Part shown: positions 1 to 13,400 of the stretch, piece by piece | How positions within the stretch are numbered: the stretch's first letter is position 1 | Layout of the letters: the number at the start of each line of letters is the position of its first letter | From: Biscogniauxia marginata | Lineage: Eukaryota > Ascomycota > Sordariomycetes > Xylariales > Xylariaceae | DNA: 64,000 nucleotides | Assembly (NCBI GenBank): GCA_022695795.1 | Contig: MU404121.1 | Coordinates: 66,580-130,579, forward strand | Direction of reading: 5' to 3' | Program-made: the position numbers and the translations under genes | The notes under the pieces: model-generated | What the model was told of the DNA's origin: nothing | Database searches by the model: none | The model's input: only the letters and a program-made list of their open reading frames with translations

Positions 1-573
1 GATGCTCTAGTGTACAGGCGTAATTTTGTCATGCTGTGTCGCAGAAAATGCTATCATTAGTAAACGAGGCAGCGATGCTTCAAAGTATAGCCTGTCCTTT
101 CAGTGTTGTACTTTAATAAAAATGAGTGTGGCATGAAGCCAAACGACTAAAATATTGGTAGATTTTGGCATCCTTTTTGGGCCCTGTAGAGTCCGTGTCA
201 TCCCATGAAATTCCCATAAGTTGTCCCCCATCCGGCTGCACGCCCACAGCCTTTAAATCAGTTTACCCCTATAAAACAGTGTCGTGCCGATTTTAACGCC
301 TTAAACGCCCATGCTTGGAAATGAGATAAAAGAGAAACTATAGGAAAGACCGCCTCAAAAATGCACTATGCTATTTTTGGTTCAGTGAGTGAAATACTGT
401 GAAATGCTCCGTTTTCACAGGAAACGGAGTCTGTATCTAGAAATCCCCAAAATGAAGTGTCCTCATTGGGAGCAGAGAAATGAGCGTCAATGCGAAAAGT
501 TAAAAAAAAAAAATAAAGACTGACAGAAGGGGAGAGGAAAAGAAAAGTTAGGACGCCCCGATGCGTCTATTGA
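1..573. other. 3' flank of Myb-like gene, no gene seen
   Basis: No coding region is supported here. The stretch lies downstream of the minus-strand Myb-like gene and presumably holds its 3' untranslated region. An A-rich run near 500-515 is the only compositional feature. Confidence 0.5.
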
Positions 574-1672
574 TTACATGTTGGGATTCGATCCACCGTT
601 GTGACCCGGCCGATTAATGATGGCGCCGATGCCCATGTCGACGCTGGGCAACCGCTGGCCGTTGCCCATATAAGGCGAGCCTTCTTGCGAGTGGTGGTGC
701 GAATGGTTCGGCACTGCGCCGTAGCCGTGTGCTGTGGAGGAGACGGAGGAGCTATAGCTGGAAGAGAGCCCGCCTGCGCTGGCAGGATAGCCATTACCGT
801 AATGGTGGTGGCTACTCAGCGCCATCGGGTGGATTCCGCCGTAGTTGCTGCTGCCCGAGTGCGAACTCGAGGTCTCGGGGCTGCTATACGAGGCGTCGAG
901 GTCATCTACTGGAGTCAGACCAATGCCGGAAATGCCGCTGTCGTCGTCATACCCATGGATTGGATGACCAGATTCTAGACGTTCGCGCCGAGCTGCCGAC
1001 CGCGCCGCCGACTGGAGGTTCTTGAGACCGTTGTTCATACACTGAGTGCATATCAAAACTTAGCCTCCGAGGAGAAACAGCGCGAAGCAGAGGGGGGAAA
1101 CTGGGGGGGAGAGAAAATGAACAGGAAAGGGGGGAGAGGGGTAATAGACTGACCTTGGCTTCGACAACGTTCCACTTCTCTCCAGTTCGTGCTGCCAGAG
1201 GCTGCCAGATCTCCTTGCGCATGCTCATGTATTCTTTAGCCAGGCGTTCAAGCTTTCTGTTGTCCCAGTCATCGGCGCCCTTGCGCTCTAGCAGCCGCTC
1301 ATGACGCTTGCGGCAGGCGTTCGGCGTTTTGCTCGGGAAGTAGCTGCTCTGGATCTGCGCCCAGTTGAGCCCTTGCGTCCGCGCCGCGAGGAGATTCTGG
1401 TCGTCCTGGGGCGTCCAGGCGCCGGAAGACGCACGATGAGGCAGCGGAGGCTGAGCAATCACCGCCGGAGGGTACGGATCGTATGCCTCTGCCTGCATGG
1501 CAGGCTGAGCCGAAGAAGACGGAACTGTTGCAAAGTAGCCTGCATTCATCTGGAGCGATGGTCGCGTGTTGTAAATGGGCACCGGAGCAGACGGTGCCAG
1601 GGACCCGGGCATGGGGTTCGAGTACCGGTTCTGACTCGAGCTCGATGAGCGCGTGTGCTTCGGCATACTCAT
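574..1672 (-). CDS. Myb/SANT-like DNA-binding protein
   Basis: Two exons, complement(574..1041, 1154..1672), 328 residues. The intron has donor GTCAGT and acceptor CTCAG and is in phase 0. A Myb/SANT repeat starts near residue 84 (GAWTPQDDQNLL; W86 and W104), with the recognition-helix-like segment TPNACRKRHERLL at about 116-128. A second helical SANT-like segment with W156 and W167 runs across the intron into CMNNGLKNLQ. The C-terminal half is low complexity, rich in Ser, Gly and His (for example SSHHH and SHHHS), as in many transcriptional regulators. The role is inferred: a nuclear sequence-specific regulator of unknown targets. The family occurs widely in filamentous ascomycetes, but I cannot name an ortholog. 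The very long gene-free region upstream fits a developmentally regulated gene. The start at 1672 is the first ATG before the Ser-rich N terminus. Confidence 0.85.
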
Positions 1673-4600
1673 TGGGGGGGTGGCTGGATGGGGAGTGGAA
1701 AAGGGAGGGTATATCTATAGATCAAGGAGAAAATCGGCCCTGGAGAGTGCAGGTCCGAACGAAATGGATTAGGATTAACGATATCTGCTTTACTCTTGCT
1801 AGGTGATGTGAAGAGCTAAGGGGTATGTGTGTATGTATGCGTATTTGCTTTGTGGCCTCGCCCGGAGGTGTGGTTACCAGGACTAGACAGAGTAGACTGG
1901 CGGTAATATCTGACTCGTATCAAACGAATGAGGATGACGGCGATGATGATAATGGTATGTGAAACGAACGGGAGCAAGGAAACGACAAGCTTTAAGTCAG
2001 AACATGAAGACCAAAAGGAAACTAGCGGCTCAAAGTTGTAACGAAAGGGTCCGGGAAGCGAAGGCAGAAAAGCAGGCCAGGTCGCGATATGGGCGTAGGT
2101 ACTTATAAAAGGCAGCTAGCGGCCTTTCGACAACGGCGGCGCAACAAGAAGAATATGTTGGCCCGTCGTAGTAGCGGGGGACCCAGGACTCCGGATTTGA
2201 AACAAAGCCATCTTGTCCCTGTAGAGCAGATGGGGCGAGATCTAGAGCGATTACAGCTCGGGGAGATGCAGGCGGCGATCATGAAACCTAGGTTGTGTGT
2301 CTGAAAGAGTAGACAGACTCGCGACGGGCAGTTGATATTGGCTGACCAGACTCGGAATGGCGTCTGTCTGAAGTTGGGCGGCTAGAAAAAGTGGCCTGCC
2401 CCAGGTATGTAGGTAGCATGGAGGGCGGCTAAGAATATGGGACATAGGGGAACGTATACGGTTTGGGGGCGGGTTTGGATAAAGGTAGACAAACTCGAGA
2501 GTGGGTATCAAAAATAGAAGAAGTAGACGGTATCACTAAGCGCCAGCCTTGTACCAACATCGGCATCTCTCTCATGTTACTACATATGCGCGCGCGATTG
2601 CGACGGTACGGCGGCAGAATTCTTATGACCGCGAAAAGAGCGATGATGAGAATGACGCGAGTAACTTACTCGACTTCCATATGCCGGAGTAATACCACGA
2701 TGGAATTAGAGAGACAGAAAAGGGAGATACACTTGGGGATGTTGGGTACGAGGAGCACTTGGCTTGCCGGGAGGTGACCAACATCGGAGCAGATACGCAG
2801 GCCTGACAAGACCATATCCAGAAGTGCCTAAGATAAACGAAATTCCACTATCACTCGTAGTAAAAGCCGCGGCTTGCTAAAGAGAAACGCGTAACCAGAA
2901 GAGAGCCAACCGCGCACGTAGGTACTACCTACTAGGTTACCCCCTCCCCCTATACTGCATATAGATTTGCGAACGAGGAGTACATAGCATTAATTTGGCA
3001 CGCACGACGTACAACGAGAACGGAACGTACCTTGCATGATAGACGGGAGGCTTAGAGTACCAGCTCCAATGCGCAGCATCAGGGGCCTGGTGAAGATTGG
3101 CCAGACTGCCGCCCCCAAGCCAAGAACAACCTACCTTGCCTTACGCACGTCTGTGCTCTGCCGCTCTGCCGCTCTGCTCAGTATGTATCATCTACTGATT
3201 CTCATTAGAATTACACTTGATGAAACGAGGATCCTGATTCCGACAAGATCGTACGCTCTCCGTCCGTCCTGCTCTCGTGTTAGGTCTCGTCATCTAGACG
3301 ATGTTGGCTGGCTTGACGTGATAATAAGGAGGACGACCGGGGTGAGTTGGCCACTTGAAATGGGACGAGCAGCTGTTATGACGAAAATTGCAAGCAATCT
3401 TTGCAAATGAAGCATGAAGAAGAAAAAAGGACCCCAAGGAGGGGCTAGGGAAAGAGAGAAAAACACAAGAGTATCCTTGAGTATGTACGTTTTTAGCGAG
3501 GATGAAATGAAGATGAACACCGAGAGAGGCGCGCGTCTACGAAAATCACGCTAGAACCAAGATTGTCCACTTTATTTTAGACGGCATGAACCCTGGCCCC
3601 TGCCTGCGGATCTACAAGTCATCCTGATCGGGTTAGTGCCTGACTCTTCTTCAGGGGCCACCCTTAACGCCGATGTTTCTTGCACGACAGCCGATTGGAC
3701 TGCTGGGTTTGTCGATGTCCACTCGGGCGGGGATATCACGTGATTTTCCTTGGCTGTCCAGGGTCACTCTGCTCCCATTCGTTCACTTGGCGTAGCAGAC
3801 AATCCGAAATTCTTCATTAACACACTATATACAGCATATCTCTGGGTCAACAGGGGTAAATCTGTCGCCAGTTCGTCCCTCGTCGATTAGCTTGATCATT
3901 AACGTTATAATAGGTACCTGCGTCCATGCATCATGATCTGAGCGGACGCACCCGTTACCACTGCAGCCCAGCAGACCTCCCCCCTGGCTCTTCGGTCCGT
4001 CATCTGTCTGTTTCTGCTACCTATGCAAGCTAGAGGGGAGGGACAGCGGGGGCCGAAAAGTCAAGCATCTCTGAGCGCTTCATTTCTCCCCAGTCGCCTT
4101 ATCCGCTCTCTCCGGCAGATCTTAGATGGGGGCGGCGGCGGGTGACTCGCATTCTTCTATGTCTCGAGGCGGCTACCTGCGTGTCCCTCAATGGAGTCTT
4201 GAATCCTTCCAGCGGCTTCTTGTTTCGTCGAGCGCGATGGCGCCCGTTCTTGAGACCTGCACCCAAGCTGCTGGCACTAGAGTCGCTTCTGTCTTGTCAG
4301 CGTCGCTGTGTTCAGCTTTGCAGGGGGTTCAAGAGGTGCATATCATATTTTGATTGGACAATCGAGCTTGACTACTGAGACGCCGGGGCAGCTTCCGCCG
4401 GGACGAGGTCTTGAGAAGCACCGCGTCTAATTTCTTTCTTTTCTTTTCTTTCCTTGATAAATGGTACATAGGAGCATGTCCATTGATGCCGTCATTGTGA
4501 TAAGTCTGGTAAAACGGCCGTATTATACTACCCGCTTGATATATGCCATGATAGATGAAATCAATACCGGCTACAAACATTGGAATCAATAGGTCCGACT

Positions 4601-6225
4601 ACTCTCAAGTTTCAGATGTCCCAAAGGTGTCAGTGACCGGGCTTCGCCCTCTCCATCCATCACCTACATCGATAACCGGCTGTGTTGGATACCAGTAATG
4701 TTAGATGCGAGTGTCGATGTAGGTGTAAGTCCCTCGTTAGCGCATCATATCACTGATACAAATACGAAGTCGGAACTAACATCATCGAGCATAGTAATGC
4801 TTGGGATATCCATTGTTTGCCTTTCAAATACCACCCTGTGTTGTTCATCAGGCTTGCTTCGCCGCAGTGTTATCTCAGACCTCGATCAACGACAACCCAA
4901 CTTGAGATATGTAGCCTACCCAGCTCGAGCAAATATCAATAAACGCCTAAGTGTCACCGTCCGAATCTTCGGCCGACTATCAAATGAAACTAGCAAATCC
5001 CAAAGCGCCAAAACCTTGGTATATGAACACCGAACTTACGAATAGCAGTTTAGAGATGGAGTAACTCCTGGAATGGATTGCTGAGTTCGTGCTAATATAT
5101 GTTTCTCTTCCATTGCATTCGATAACAGCAGAATACCTTTAATTATGACTTCAGATAAGGCCTTGCATTTGCTATCTCGGTTTTCTACGAGAGAACACGA
5201 TGTTTAAGGAGAAAACTCCTTGATATACAATCCCAATAATAAAAGCTACTGCCCCCAACAATGTAATGCTACGATCTTTGCCCTCGAATTACTGGATGCT
5301 GTCTAAGGTTGCAACAGCAAAGTTATAATGGACATATCGATATTTCTAGAAATTTTCCAAAGTTGTTCCTAAATCACTCTATCTGTCTGGGTGATGTGAC
5401 GCAACAACGTAGCATTCCACAGTGTACCGAGCCTAGGTTACGGAATATTCATCAAGTAATATCCACTACATAACCAGCTCTTAATTTACTTATAGAGGAG
5501 AAGCATGCATCAAACGATCATCAAAACTTTTATGGCTAGGTGAATCGGGCGAAGTACAGCCCTCGATCTACATACCTACAGTTGAAAGCAACTAGTCGAA
5601 AAGCTCAATATATTAGCCAAACATAAAGGGGCAAAACCTGTGTAGCGTATGGTAGCACACATTCGTGTACGCTCTATCGCAGAAAACTACTATATAGTTA
5701 TCCCCATTCCAAAGGCCACCGCAGCTTTGCATGTTGAAGAAAACTATAAAACCGTCAAGCTACTGCTTCACAAATTTCTAAGCCCAGCTTAAGTCCGCAG
5801 AATGCGATAAATCAAGGAACTCGAAAAAGTTACTCTTTAAACCCAAAGGTTGATATTGATGTTCTCGTAAAGGCTATTTACAGCATTCTCCACGTCTCAA
5901 GTCATGTTTCAAGGATTAGACTGATGCTCGTTTAATGAAAAGTAATTGTAGTTACGTTGTTTGTTTTTACTCGATATAAATTATGTAATGGAAAACCCAA
6001 CACCGGTATAATTTTGTATAGTCAAGCGATGATGATAGTGTTCAAGCAAGTTCCTAGGACACATTAGTTGAGAATTGTCCTAATTAATTCTTCAGAAACA
6101 TAACTGCCTACGCACGCCGAATCAAAGCAACCTATATGACGATCATAGTCATAACCATACATTGTAAAATGAAATCGTTAAAGTTCAACGGCTACATATC
6201 ACAGCAGGGCTGGAGGTGAAGTCTC

Positions 6226-6313
6226 ATACAAGGGCCTTCGGCCTTGTATCAAACTCAACTAAGTCCTTAAAGGGACTTCTTTTCACCTTAGCTTAGTTTT
6301 GGGAAGACTAAGC
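6226..6313. repeat. Three successive short hairpins
   Basis: Three perfect stems follow one another. 6226-6233/6242-6249 pairs ATACAAGG with CCTTGTAT around an 8-nt loop. 6261-6266/6273-6278 pairs AAGTCC with GGACTT around a 6-nt loop. 6291-6297/6307-6313 pairs GCTTAGT with ACTAAGC around a 9-nt loop. No coding frame spans them. Function unknown. Confidence 0.6.
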
Positions 6314-6528
6314 GTCTGTCTTGTTCTTGACCCTGCCTTTGGGAATGCACTGTTTGTACCTAGCTTGCCGACCCTACCTGCCACTATATACCTAAGTACG
6401 TAGCAAACGCGCGATAGAAGCGCGTGGGACGATTAGAGTGCCTCGAGAGAGGCAAAGAGAATATATCACTTGACATAAAAAATCCTTCATCTCCTGTTTA
6501 TGCATAGCCCGGAATGTCAAGGCGGCCG

Positions 6529-6635
6529 GGCACTAGTTAGTTGGTGTCGACGCTAACTAGTGCCGCGACAACCAACTTATACTAAGGAAAACCTCCGGGT
6601 TGCCGCGTGTTAACCTTATTATAAACTAGTATAAG
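6529..6635. repeat. Nested inverted repeats
   Basis: A perfect 12-bp inverted repeat, GGCACTAGTTAG (6529-6540) against CTAACTAGTGCC (6553-6564), encloses a 12-nt spacer. It is followed by 6564-6573 against 6598-6607 (10 bp with one mismatch) and by CTTATACTA (6576-6584) against TAGTATAAG (6627-6635). The last two interlock rather than nest. It could be a decayed foldback element or a structured transcript. Confidence 0.55.
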
Positions 6636-7843
6636 CCGGGAAAGTAAAGCAATTATAACGAGACTTAAACCGAGTTGCTTTAGAAAAGGCCAATCTCAGG
6701 CCCTATAGCAACAGGTATAACATATATATGTAACAGGGCCACAACATTATTAGGTATTTCTCGTGATTCACTAAAGCCAGTTTCGACACCGCAGTGACTG
6801 ATGAGCTCTCCAAACCCCACAATCATATCCCCACGACTGATTGTGTCTGACGTGATCACCCCAGATGGGGAAAACCCTTTTCTCTTGCATAAAAGATTCG
6901 TCGGGTCTCTACCAAAACCAAGTTTTCCTCGGTCCAGTAGTTCTCGGCCGTGGCAATTTAGGCTAAATACCCAGGCTCCACGATCCCGGCCGGGGTCAGT
7001 AACCGAGTTTATCACTAGCAAGATCCGCAGATGCGAGGTGGAAACGGCCCATTACTCCACACAAGCCCACATGATTCTCTCTCTCTTGCTGGGGTTTGCC
7101 ATGCGGCCCATGGGGAATTGGGGTCTTTCTTCCAGGCGGTATACTAGTGTACCAATATATCTCCATCCGAATCCTATATCTCCTAGCAAACAAGTATTTC
7201 TCATCTACGGTTTCTTATGCACTGTAACGGAAAGTAAGAGAAAACAAACCAAAATGATACTGGAGATTTCATCAAGTCTAAGAAGATCTACTGTAGGTCA
7301 ACCGTATGCTGGGACGTTACCTAGGTTTTACCAGTCAACAAGGACGGCGGATTGAAATACATAGTCGTCTCATCAAAGCCAGTTTCCGTGATTCCAGGGA
7401 CAGGCTCATTTATCCTCCACCCCGGTCCGATTTGACGGGGGTGCTACTGAGGGTTGGGTAGCTAGCCTCGTTTGATTTGTCCCGACGCCTTCAGGAGTGC
7501 TAGCTTACGGGCCCGTCATGGGAGGAGGCATCTGTGCATAGCTTCTTATACGTCTCCCTGCTAGGGAAACGTATGTTACTTGACCGTTAGGAATCTGGGC
7601 TATTCCTATTTTATGGCTCACTGGCAGCCGGCGATCTTATTTATATTTGGCCCTTCTCCCCGTGGGCAATGGTAAGATATGTTGGGATAATAAGTGACGA
7701 GCTGAGGTTTTGGCTTCCTTAGGTCGTTGTCGCCATCGCCATATTTCTCTCAATTTCCCTCCTAGAACACGACATTACCTTCCATTCTCGCAAAACTCGT
7801 ACTTAATTCCTAGCCTAATACCCGATAACGGGATTCAGACACA

Positions 7844-10097
7844 ATGGCTGGAGGGGTGGAAGGGGCTGCGGCCGTCTACGATGCGGCCTTGAAGCGTCGG
7901 CAGAACATGATGGGCGCATCCGGTCCCATGGCACTGGTCAAGAACTTCAAAGTGTTCCGGATCGCCCTGTTCGCGTGTATCGGCGGAGTCCTGTACGGCT
8001 ACAACCAGGGAATGTTCGCCGGTTTACTGGACATGCCGTCATTTAAGTCGCGTACGTACCTACTGCTGCTCAAGGTCTCGGGTTGAAGACTAGGTATATA
8101 TAAACATGGGTACTGACTAGTATTCAAGACATGGGCGAATATGACCCGTTCGACGACAAGGCCGATCAGACTAAGAAGGGCTGGTTGACTGCAATTCTCG
8201 AACTCGGAGCCTGGATAGGCACGCTCCTGTCGGGCTTCATCGCCGAGGCTATATCCCGGAAGTATGGGATCTTAGTAGCTGTCACGGTCTTCGTGATAGG
8301 GGTTGTCGTCCAGGCGACCGCGCAAACCGTGGGCCACGAAGCTAGTGAGTTAATTTTGGAGTTCTCTATTGCCTCTTATTGACTGTTTCATGCGTAAAAC
8401 ATGCCTATTCTGGCTTGTTGTATGAGTTTTTGCCCCGGAGACATGTTTCCCGGGTTAAAAGACTAGTCCAAATATAGTAGTTACTGACTCCTTTTTCTGC
8501 AGTCCTTGCGGGCCGTTTCGTTACGGGTATGGGCGTCGGTTCGCTCGCGGCAATCGTCCCTATTTATAACTCTGAAGTCGCACCACCCGAAGTCAGGGGC
8601 GCGCTCGTCGCACTGCAGCAGTTCGCCATCACATTCGGTATCATGGTCAGCTTCTGGATCGACTACGGGACCAACTACATCGGCGGCACGACTCTCGGAA
8701 CCCAGAAAGATGCCGCGTGGCTCGTGCCTATCTGCCTGCAGCTGTTCCCGGCAGTCATTCTCTTCGTCGGCATGATCTTTATGCCCTTCTCCCCGCGCTG
8801 GCTGGTACACCACGGCCGGGAGGATGAGGCGCGCAAGATTCTCGCGAGTTTGCGAGGGCTCTCGGCCGATGACGAGCTAGTCGAGCTCGAGTTTCTCGAG
8901 ATCAAGGCGCAGTCTCAGTTCGAGAAGCGTACCGTGGCGGAGCATTTCCCTCACCTGCGCGAGCAGACGAACTGGAATACATTCAAACTGCAGTTCGTCG
9001 CGATCAAGTCGCTCTTCCAGACGAAAGCTATGTTTAAGCGGGTCGTCGTCGCCACCGTAACCATGTTCTTTCAGCAGGTTCGTCTCACAGTCTAAGAAGA
9101 CGTTGGGTGATGGAGAGTGTGCAAGTTTGTATGTGATAATTACTGACCTCTGTAGTGGACGGGAATCAACGCGGTTCTATATTACGCACCTAGCATCTTT
9201 AAACAGCTCGGAATGAGCGGCAATACTACCAGGCTGCTGGCGACCGGTGTCGTGGGCATCGTCATGTTCCTGGCCACGATACCAGCTGTCCTTTACATTG
9301 ACCGTGTGGGCCGCAAACCTGTCTTGGTCGTTGGCGCCATCGGCATGGCCACCTGCCACATAATCATCGCAGTGATAGTGGCCAAGAATGCAGACCAATG
9401 GGCCTCGCAAGCCGCGGCGGGATGGGCCGCTGTCGTCATGGTCTGGCTCTTTGTTATTCACTTCGGATATTCCTGGGGACCTTGCTCCTGGATCATCATC
9501 GCCGAGATCTGGCCCCTCAGCACGCGGCCGTACGGTGTTACCCTTGGTGCTTCGAGTAATTGGATGAATAACTTTAGTAAGTCCTTGATATGGCGAGATG
9601 GATTGTGATTGGGGGTTTGAATGCTGTCTAACAAGCTAACTCCCCCTACAGTCGTTGGGCAAGTTACGCCAGATCTGCTAAACAAAATCGGCTACGGCAC
9701 ATACATCCTGTTCGGCCTCTTGACATTCCTGGGTGCTGCGTTCATCTGGTTCTTCGTATGCAATCTCCTAGTTGATATATTTGCCCTCAAGTTACTAGAT
9801 ACTTGAAATGAGGTCTGTCGACCATGCTGACTTTGAGCATCACAGGTACCTGAAACTAAAAGACTTACTCTTGAAGAAATGGTATGAAAAAGTGAGATCC
9901 TCAATATCTGAGGCAATATAGCTGACACAATGCTACAGGACGTCATCTTTGGCTCCGAAGGTACAGCCCAAGCCGACTTCGAGCGCATAGAGGAAATCAA
10001 CCGTGAGATCGGACTCACGGCTATGCTTCAAGGCCTGGGAGGCAGTGATAGCAAACATGACGTGACGGAGAAAAAGCAAATTGAGATGAAGGAGTAA
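7844..10097 (+). CDS. MFS sugar (hexose/pentose) transporter
   Basis: Seven exons: 7844..8051, 8129..8344, 8503..9077, 9156..9576, 9652..9755, 9846..9881, 9939..10097, giving 572 residues. All six introns are GT-AG and keep phase; exon 6 is only 36 nt. It is a plasma-membrane proton-coupled sugar permease of the major facilitator superfamily with about 12 membrane spans. Seen motifs: GGVLYGYNQGMF in span 1, LELGAWIGTLLSG, PIYNSEVAPPEVRGAL in the span 4-5 region, PFSPRWLVHHGRE before the central loop, QQWTGINAVLYYAPSIF in span 7, DRVGRKP, and VPETKRLTLEEMD after span 12. Length and motifs match fungal monosaccharide transporters; substrate (glucose, xylose or other) cannot be read from sequence. 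It converges on MSH6, 362 nt away. The first in-frame ATG was used as start. Confidence 0.9.
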
Positions 10098-10459
10098 ATT
10101 TGGGATTTAGTCAAGATTTGTACCCAAGGAAATTGAGAGAGGGTATTAGCGGCAACACTGCCAACCTTCAAACGCAAAAGTCTAGCAGCGAGGGACGACG
10201 AGCCCAATTATGTATTCTCATTTACCTCACGAACTATAAGCTTAATCAAGTTTCATTAGCAATGTCTACAACGTAAGCAAGACCGACTTTTTCCGGAGCA
10301 AGTGTAAACAGCCCAACCCGTCCTCCAAGCCCTATACACACACACCAGCTAGATAGTCATCAGTTTGGTACATAACTACACGGGAAACTATCTATAGTAC
10401 AATGAGAAGTACCAGGCCGCTGGGTATTTAGACACAGAAACAAACCCAAATCTTATTAT
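10098..10459. other. Convergent intergenic spacer
   Basis: The spacer lies between the 3' ends of the sugar transporter (+) and MSH6 (-). It presumably holds both 3' untranslated regions and polyadenylation sites. Nothing else was recognised. Confidence 0.5.
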
Positions 10460-13400
10460 TTAGAGAGCTTCGATTGCTCGCAAGAGCACATCGATGCCCT
10501 TTGTAGGAACGTCTACGCTCTTCTGCTCATCGAGCAGGGCGGCAACGTCGCTCAACATACCCAGGGGAATGTAACAACCCTCCCTTGCACGCTCCAAACT
10601 CTCTTTTAGCCTGCTGGTATGTTCCCACTCCTTGGCAGCTACCTCGGCCCTCTCGATGACACGGTTAGAAATCCCACACATGGCTGCGCAGTGCATACCG
10701 AAGCTGCCTTCAGCCACCCCGTCCTCGAGCCTGTACAAGAATGTGACGCGTCGCTGCTTGTCGTCGACCTGGATCTGCATTCGTTTCGCTCGGATCTCGG
10801 GGTGGTTCTCAAACTCCGTCGCCAGAGAATGATAATGCGTCGCGAAGAAGCCGACGCACCCGATGTGCGTGGCTACGTGGTGTAGGACGGCCTGGGCGAC
10901 GGCGACGCCATCGTAACTCGAGGTTCCACGACCGAGCTCATCGAGGATAACCAAGGAGCGAGGAGTAGCCTCGGACAGGATCTTCTTCGTCTCGGACAGC
11001 TCGACGAAGAAGGTGGATTGGGCCGCAAATATATTATCATTGGCCCCCAGTCGGGACATGATGCGGTCGCATGGGGTAAGACGCGCAGACGTAGCAGGCA
11101 CGTGGCATCCGATCTGGGCCATGATGACAGCTATGCAGGACTGTAGCAAGTTAGCGTAGGGACAAGTAAAACGCGTGGACTAATGTAAACTCACCATCCG
11201 CAGGATCGTAGACTTTCCGGCAGCGTTGGCGCCCGTCAGGAGGCTGATCTTGGCCGAGCCGCCTCCAAGCATGATGTCGTTAGGGATGAAGTCATCGACG
11301 GTGTTGAGCATGCATGGGTGTCGGAGCTCCTCAAATTCGACCACGCTGCGGTCCTCATCGACAAAGACCGGGCGGCAGCTGGGCTGACCTAGGGACGAAG
11401 ACGCCTTAGCGAGACTGACGAGGCAATCGAGCTGAGCTACGATACGAATAGCCTGCAGCCAAGTATCGTAGTCGACATCGAAGCGCTTGAAAAGACGGAC
11501 GGCGACGTCGCGGACGAGCTGAGAATGTGTCTCTTCAGCCTCCTGCAGCTCCCGTACGAGTCCCGTCAGCTCTTTGAAGTAGTACCGCTTGACGCTGCTC
11601 GTCGCCGACATCTGCTGCCAGTCTTTCGGGACCTTGACCGACTTGGGAGCCTCGATCTGGTAGACCTCCTTTCCAACATCCGTGAACTTGAGCGATTTGT
11701 TCTTCAGCTCCACCTTCTTCTTGTCGAGCAGCGTCTGGAGATCATCTTTGATCTCAACAATCCGATCGTGGCTCTTGTCAAAGTCCTCTTCGATACCGCG
11801 CTCGGGAATGAGTATCTTCTCCTCCCGTGCCTTCTTGCGGTCAAAAGCAGACTTCCAGTATGACAGGGGCTCATTGAGGTCCGGCATCGACGAGATGAGG
11901 CGATCGACTAGGCCGTTGCCACTGCCGAAGGTGTTTAGAAGGCTCATGGTGTATTCTATCTGCTCGAACCCCTCGAGCACCTTGACAAAGTCTTCTGGCC
12001 GACACGCACCAGCGTGTACCCTGGAGATGAGGCGCTCAAGATCCGGCATCTTAGTCATCTGGGAGGCAAATTGCTCTCTCAGGCCCATGTCGGCATTGAG
12101 CATGCCAACAGCATCTAAACGTTCGTTGATTTTCTGGATGTTGCAGAGCGGATGGCACACCCACAGACGGAAGAGGCGTTTGCCGAACGGTGTCACACAC
12201 CGGTTGAGCAGGGCAGACAAGGTGCCCTCCTGGCCTCCGTCGACCGAATTAGCAAAGATCTCGAGGTTGATGAGAGTCTGGCCGTCCAAAATCAAGGTAC
12301 CATTCTTGTGGATCGGATTGTACCACGTGAAGTTGCCCTGAGATAGTAGGTTCCGCTCAATCTTGAGCATGCGCAGGTACTGGACTAAGGCGCCCAGGGC
12401 GGACATTGCCAAATCGTTGTCCCTCGCCTTAGCCAGGACCTCCGGCCAGGCTTCTTCCTGGTCTTTTCCCTCGGAGACGAAGTAGCCATTGCAGCTGAGC
12501 TCCCGACGAGTCAGTTCGGCCTCCCAGAATTCAGTGCCGGGCTTGAAGTAGTTCCAGAGAGTGATCGGCGAGGTGTTATTCTTGAGGATGCGCAGAGCCT
12601 TTGTAGAGATTCGAGACTTCTCTAGCAGCAGCTCTCGGGGACTCGTCTGGGCAACGAATGTCTCGAACTTGGTCAGATCGACGTCGTCTTCGAACTCGGA
12701 GATGAAGAATTGACCGGTAGCGGTGTCGACGAAAGCGATGCCGAAAGCCGGGTGATCGTCAATGACAGATTCTTTGATGGCCACGCAGTACGTTGCCGTA
12801 TCGTCCTGCAGCATGCTGCCGTCCACCAGAGTGCCGGCGGTTAGGATGCACGCCAGCTCTCGGCGGATAATCTTGTCCTGTTTCTTGGCCTTGGCGTCGT
12901 CGCGCTCGCGCATCTCCTTGCCTAGCGCCGTCTCCATCTGGTCGACACGGGCCACCTTGTACCCCTTAGCGATGAATTGGTTCTGCCACATGCCCAGCGA
13001 GCTCTCGGGGACTCCGACCATGCGCATATTGACGCGGTCGGTGAGCTTCAGGTCGAATAGTTGGTGGCCTATGGTGGCATCGTTCTCGTAGAGCTCGTAG
13101 AACTTGCCCTTCTTGAAGAAGACTACGGTGTTCCACAGCTTTTGTTTGATTTCCCAGTACTGCTTTTCGAAAGCTGAGAACTTCTCCCAGGCCATGGGCG
13201 GCACGTAGACGGTGGACGGATCATAGTCCGGATGTCCAGGAGGATTCCGGTTTATGTCGGTGATTTTGGCCAGCCACGGGTATCGTTCTTCTGGCTCGCG
13301 AGTATGTGCTTTGACCTTGGCCGAGGTAGTCTTGGATGGCGCCTGGGCTGCCGTTCGTAGCTTCACGGGCTCGATAGTGTCGGGATCATACCGCCACTTC

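Larger units (their letters stand above)
1673..7843. other. 6.2 kb gene-poor region
   Basis: This region separates the Myb-like gene (-) from the sugar transporter (+), which point away from each other. Open frames inside it are short (longest 184 codons at 6801-7355), overlap each other on both strands and resemble no family I recognise. The part from about 4.4 to 6.7 kb looks AT-richer than its surroundings and has almost no long open frames. Between 6226 and 6635 there is a cluster of inverted repeats, listed separately. The region may hold long promoters, untranslated leader exons or decayed repeat sequence; no transposase, integrase or reverse transcriptase motif was seen. Confidence 0.5.

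Noticed and set aside
2089..3520. Several short open frames upstream of the Myb-like gene
   Set aside because: They are on both strands, below 125 codons, without recognisable domains and without consistent splice partners.
6680..7355. Overlapping open frames of 113 codons (-) and 184 codons (+)
   Set aside because: They overlap in antisense and neither shows a recognised motif. The minus frame has only a vague similarity to the end of heterokaryon-incompatibility proteins, too weak to call.
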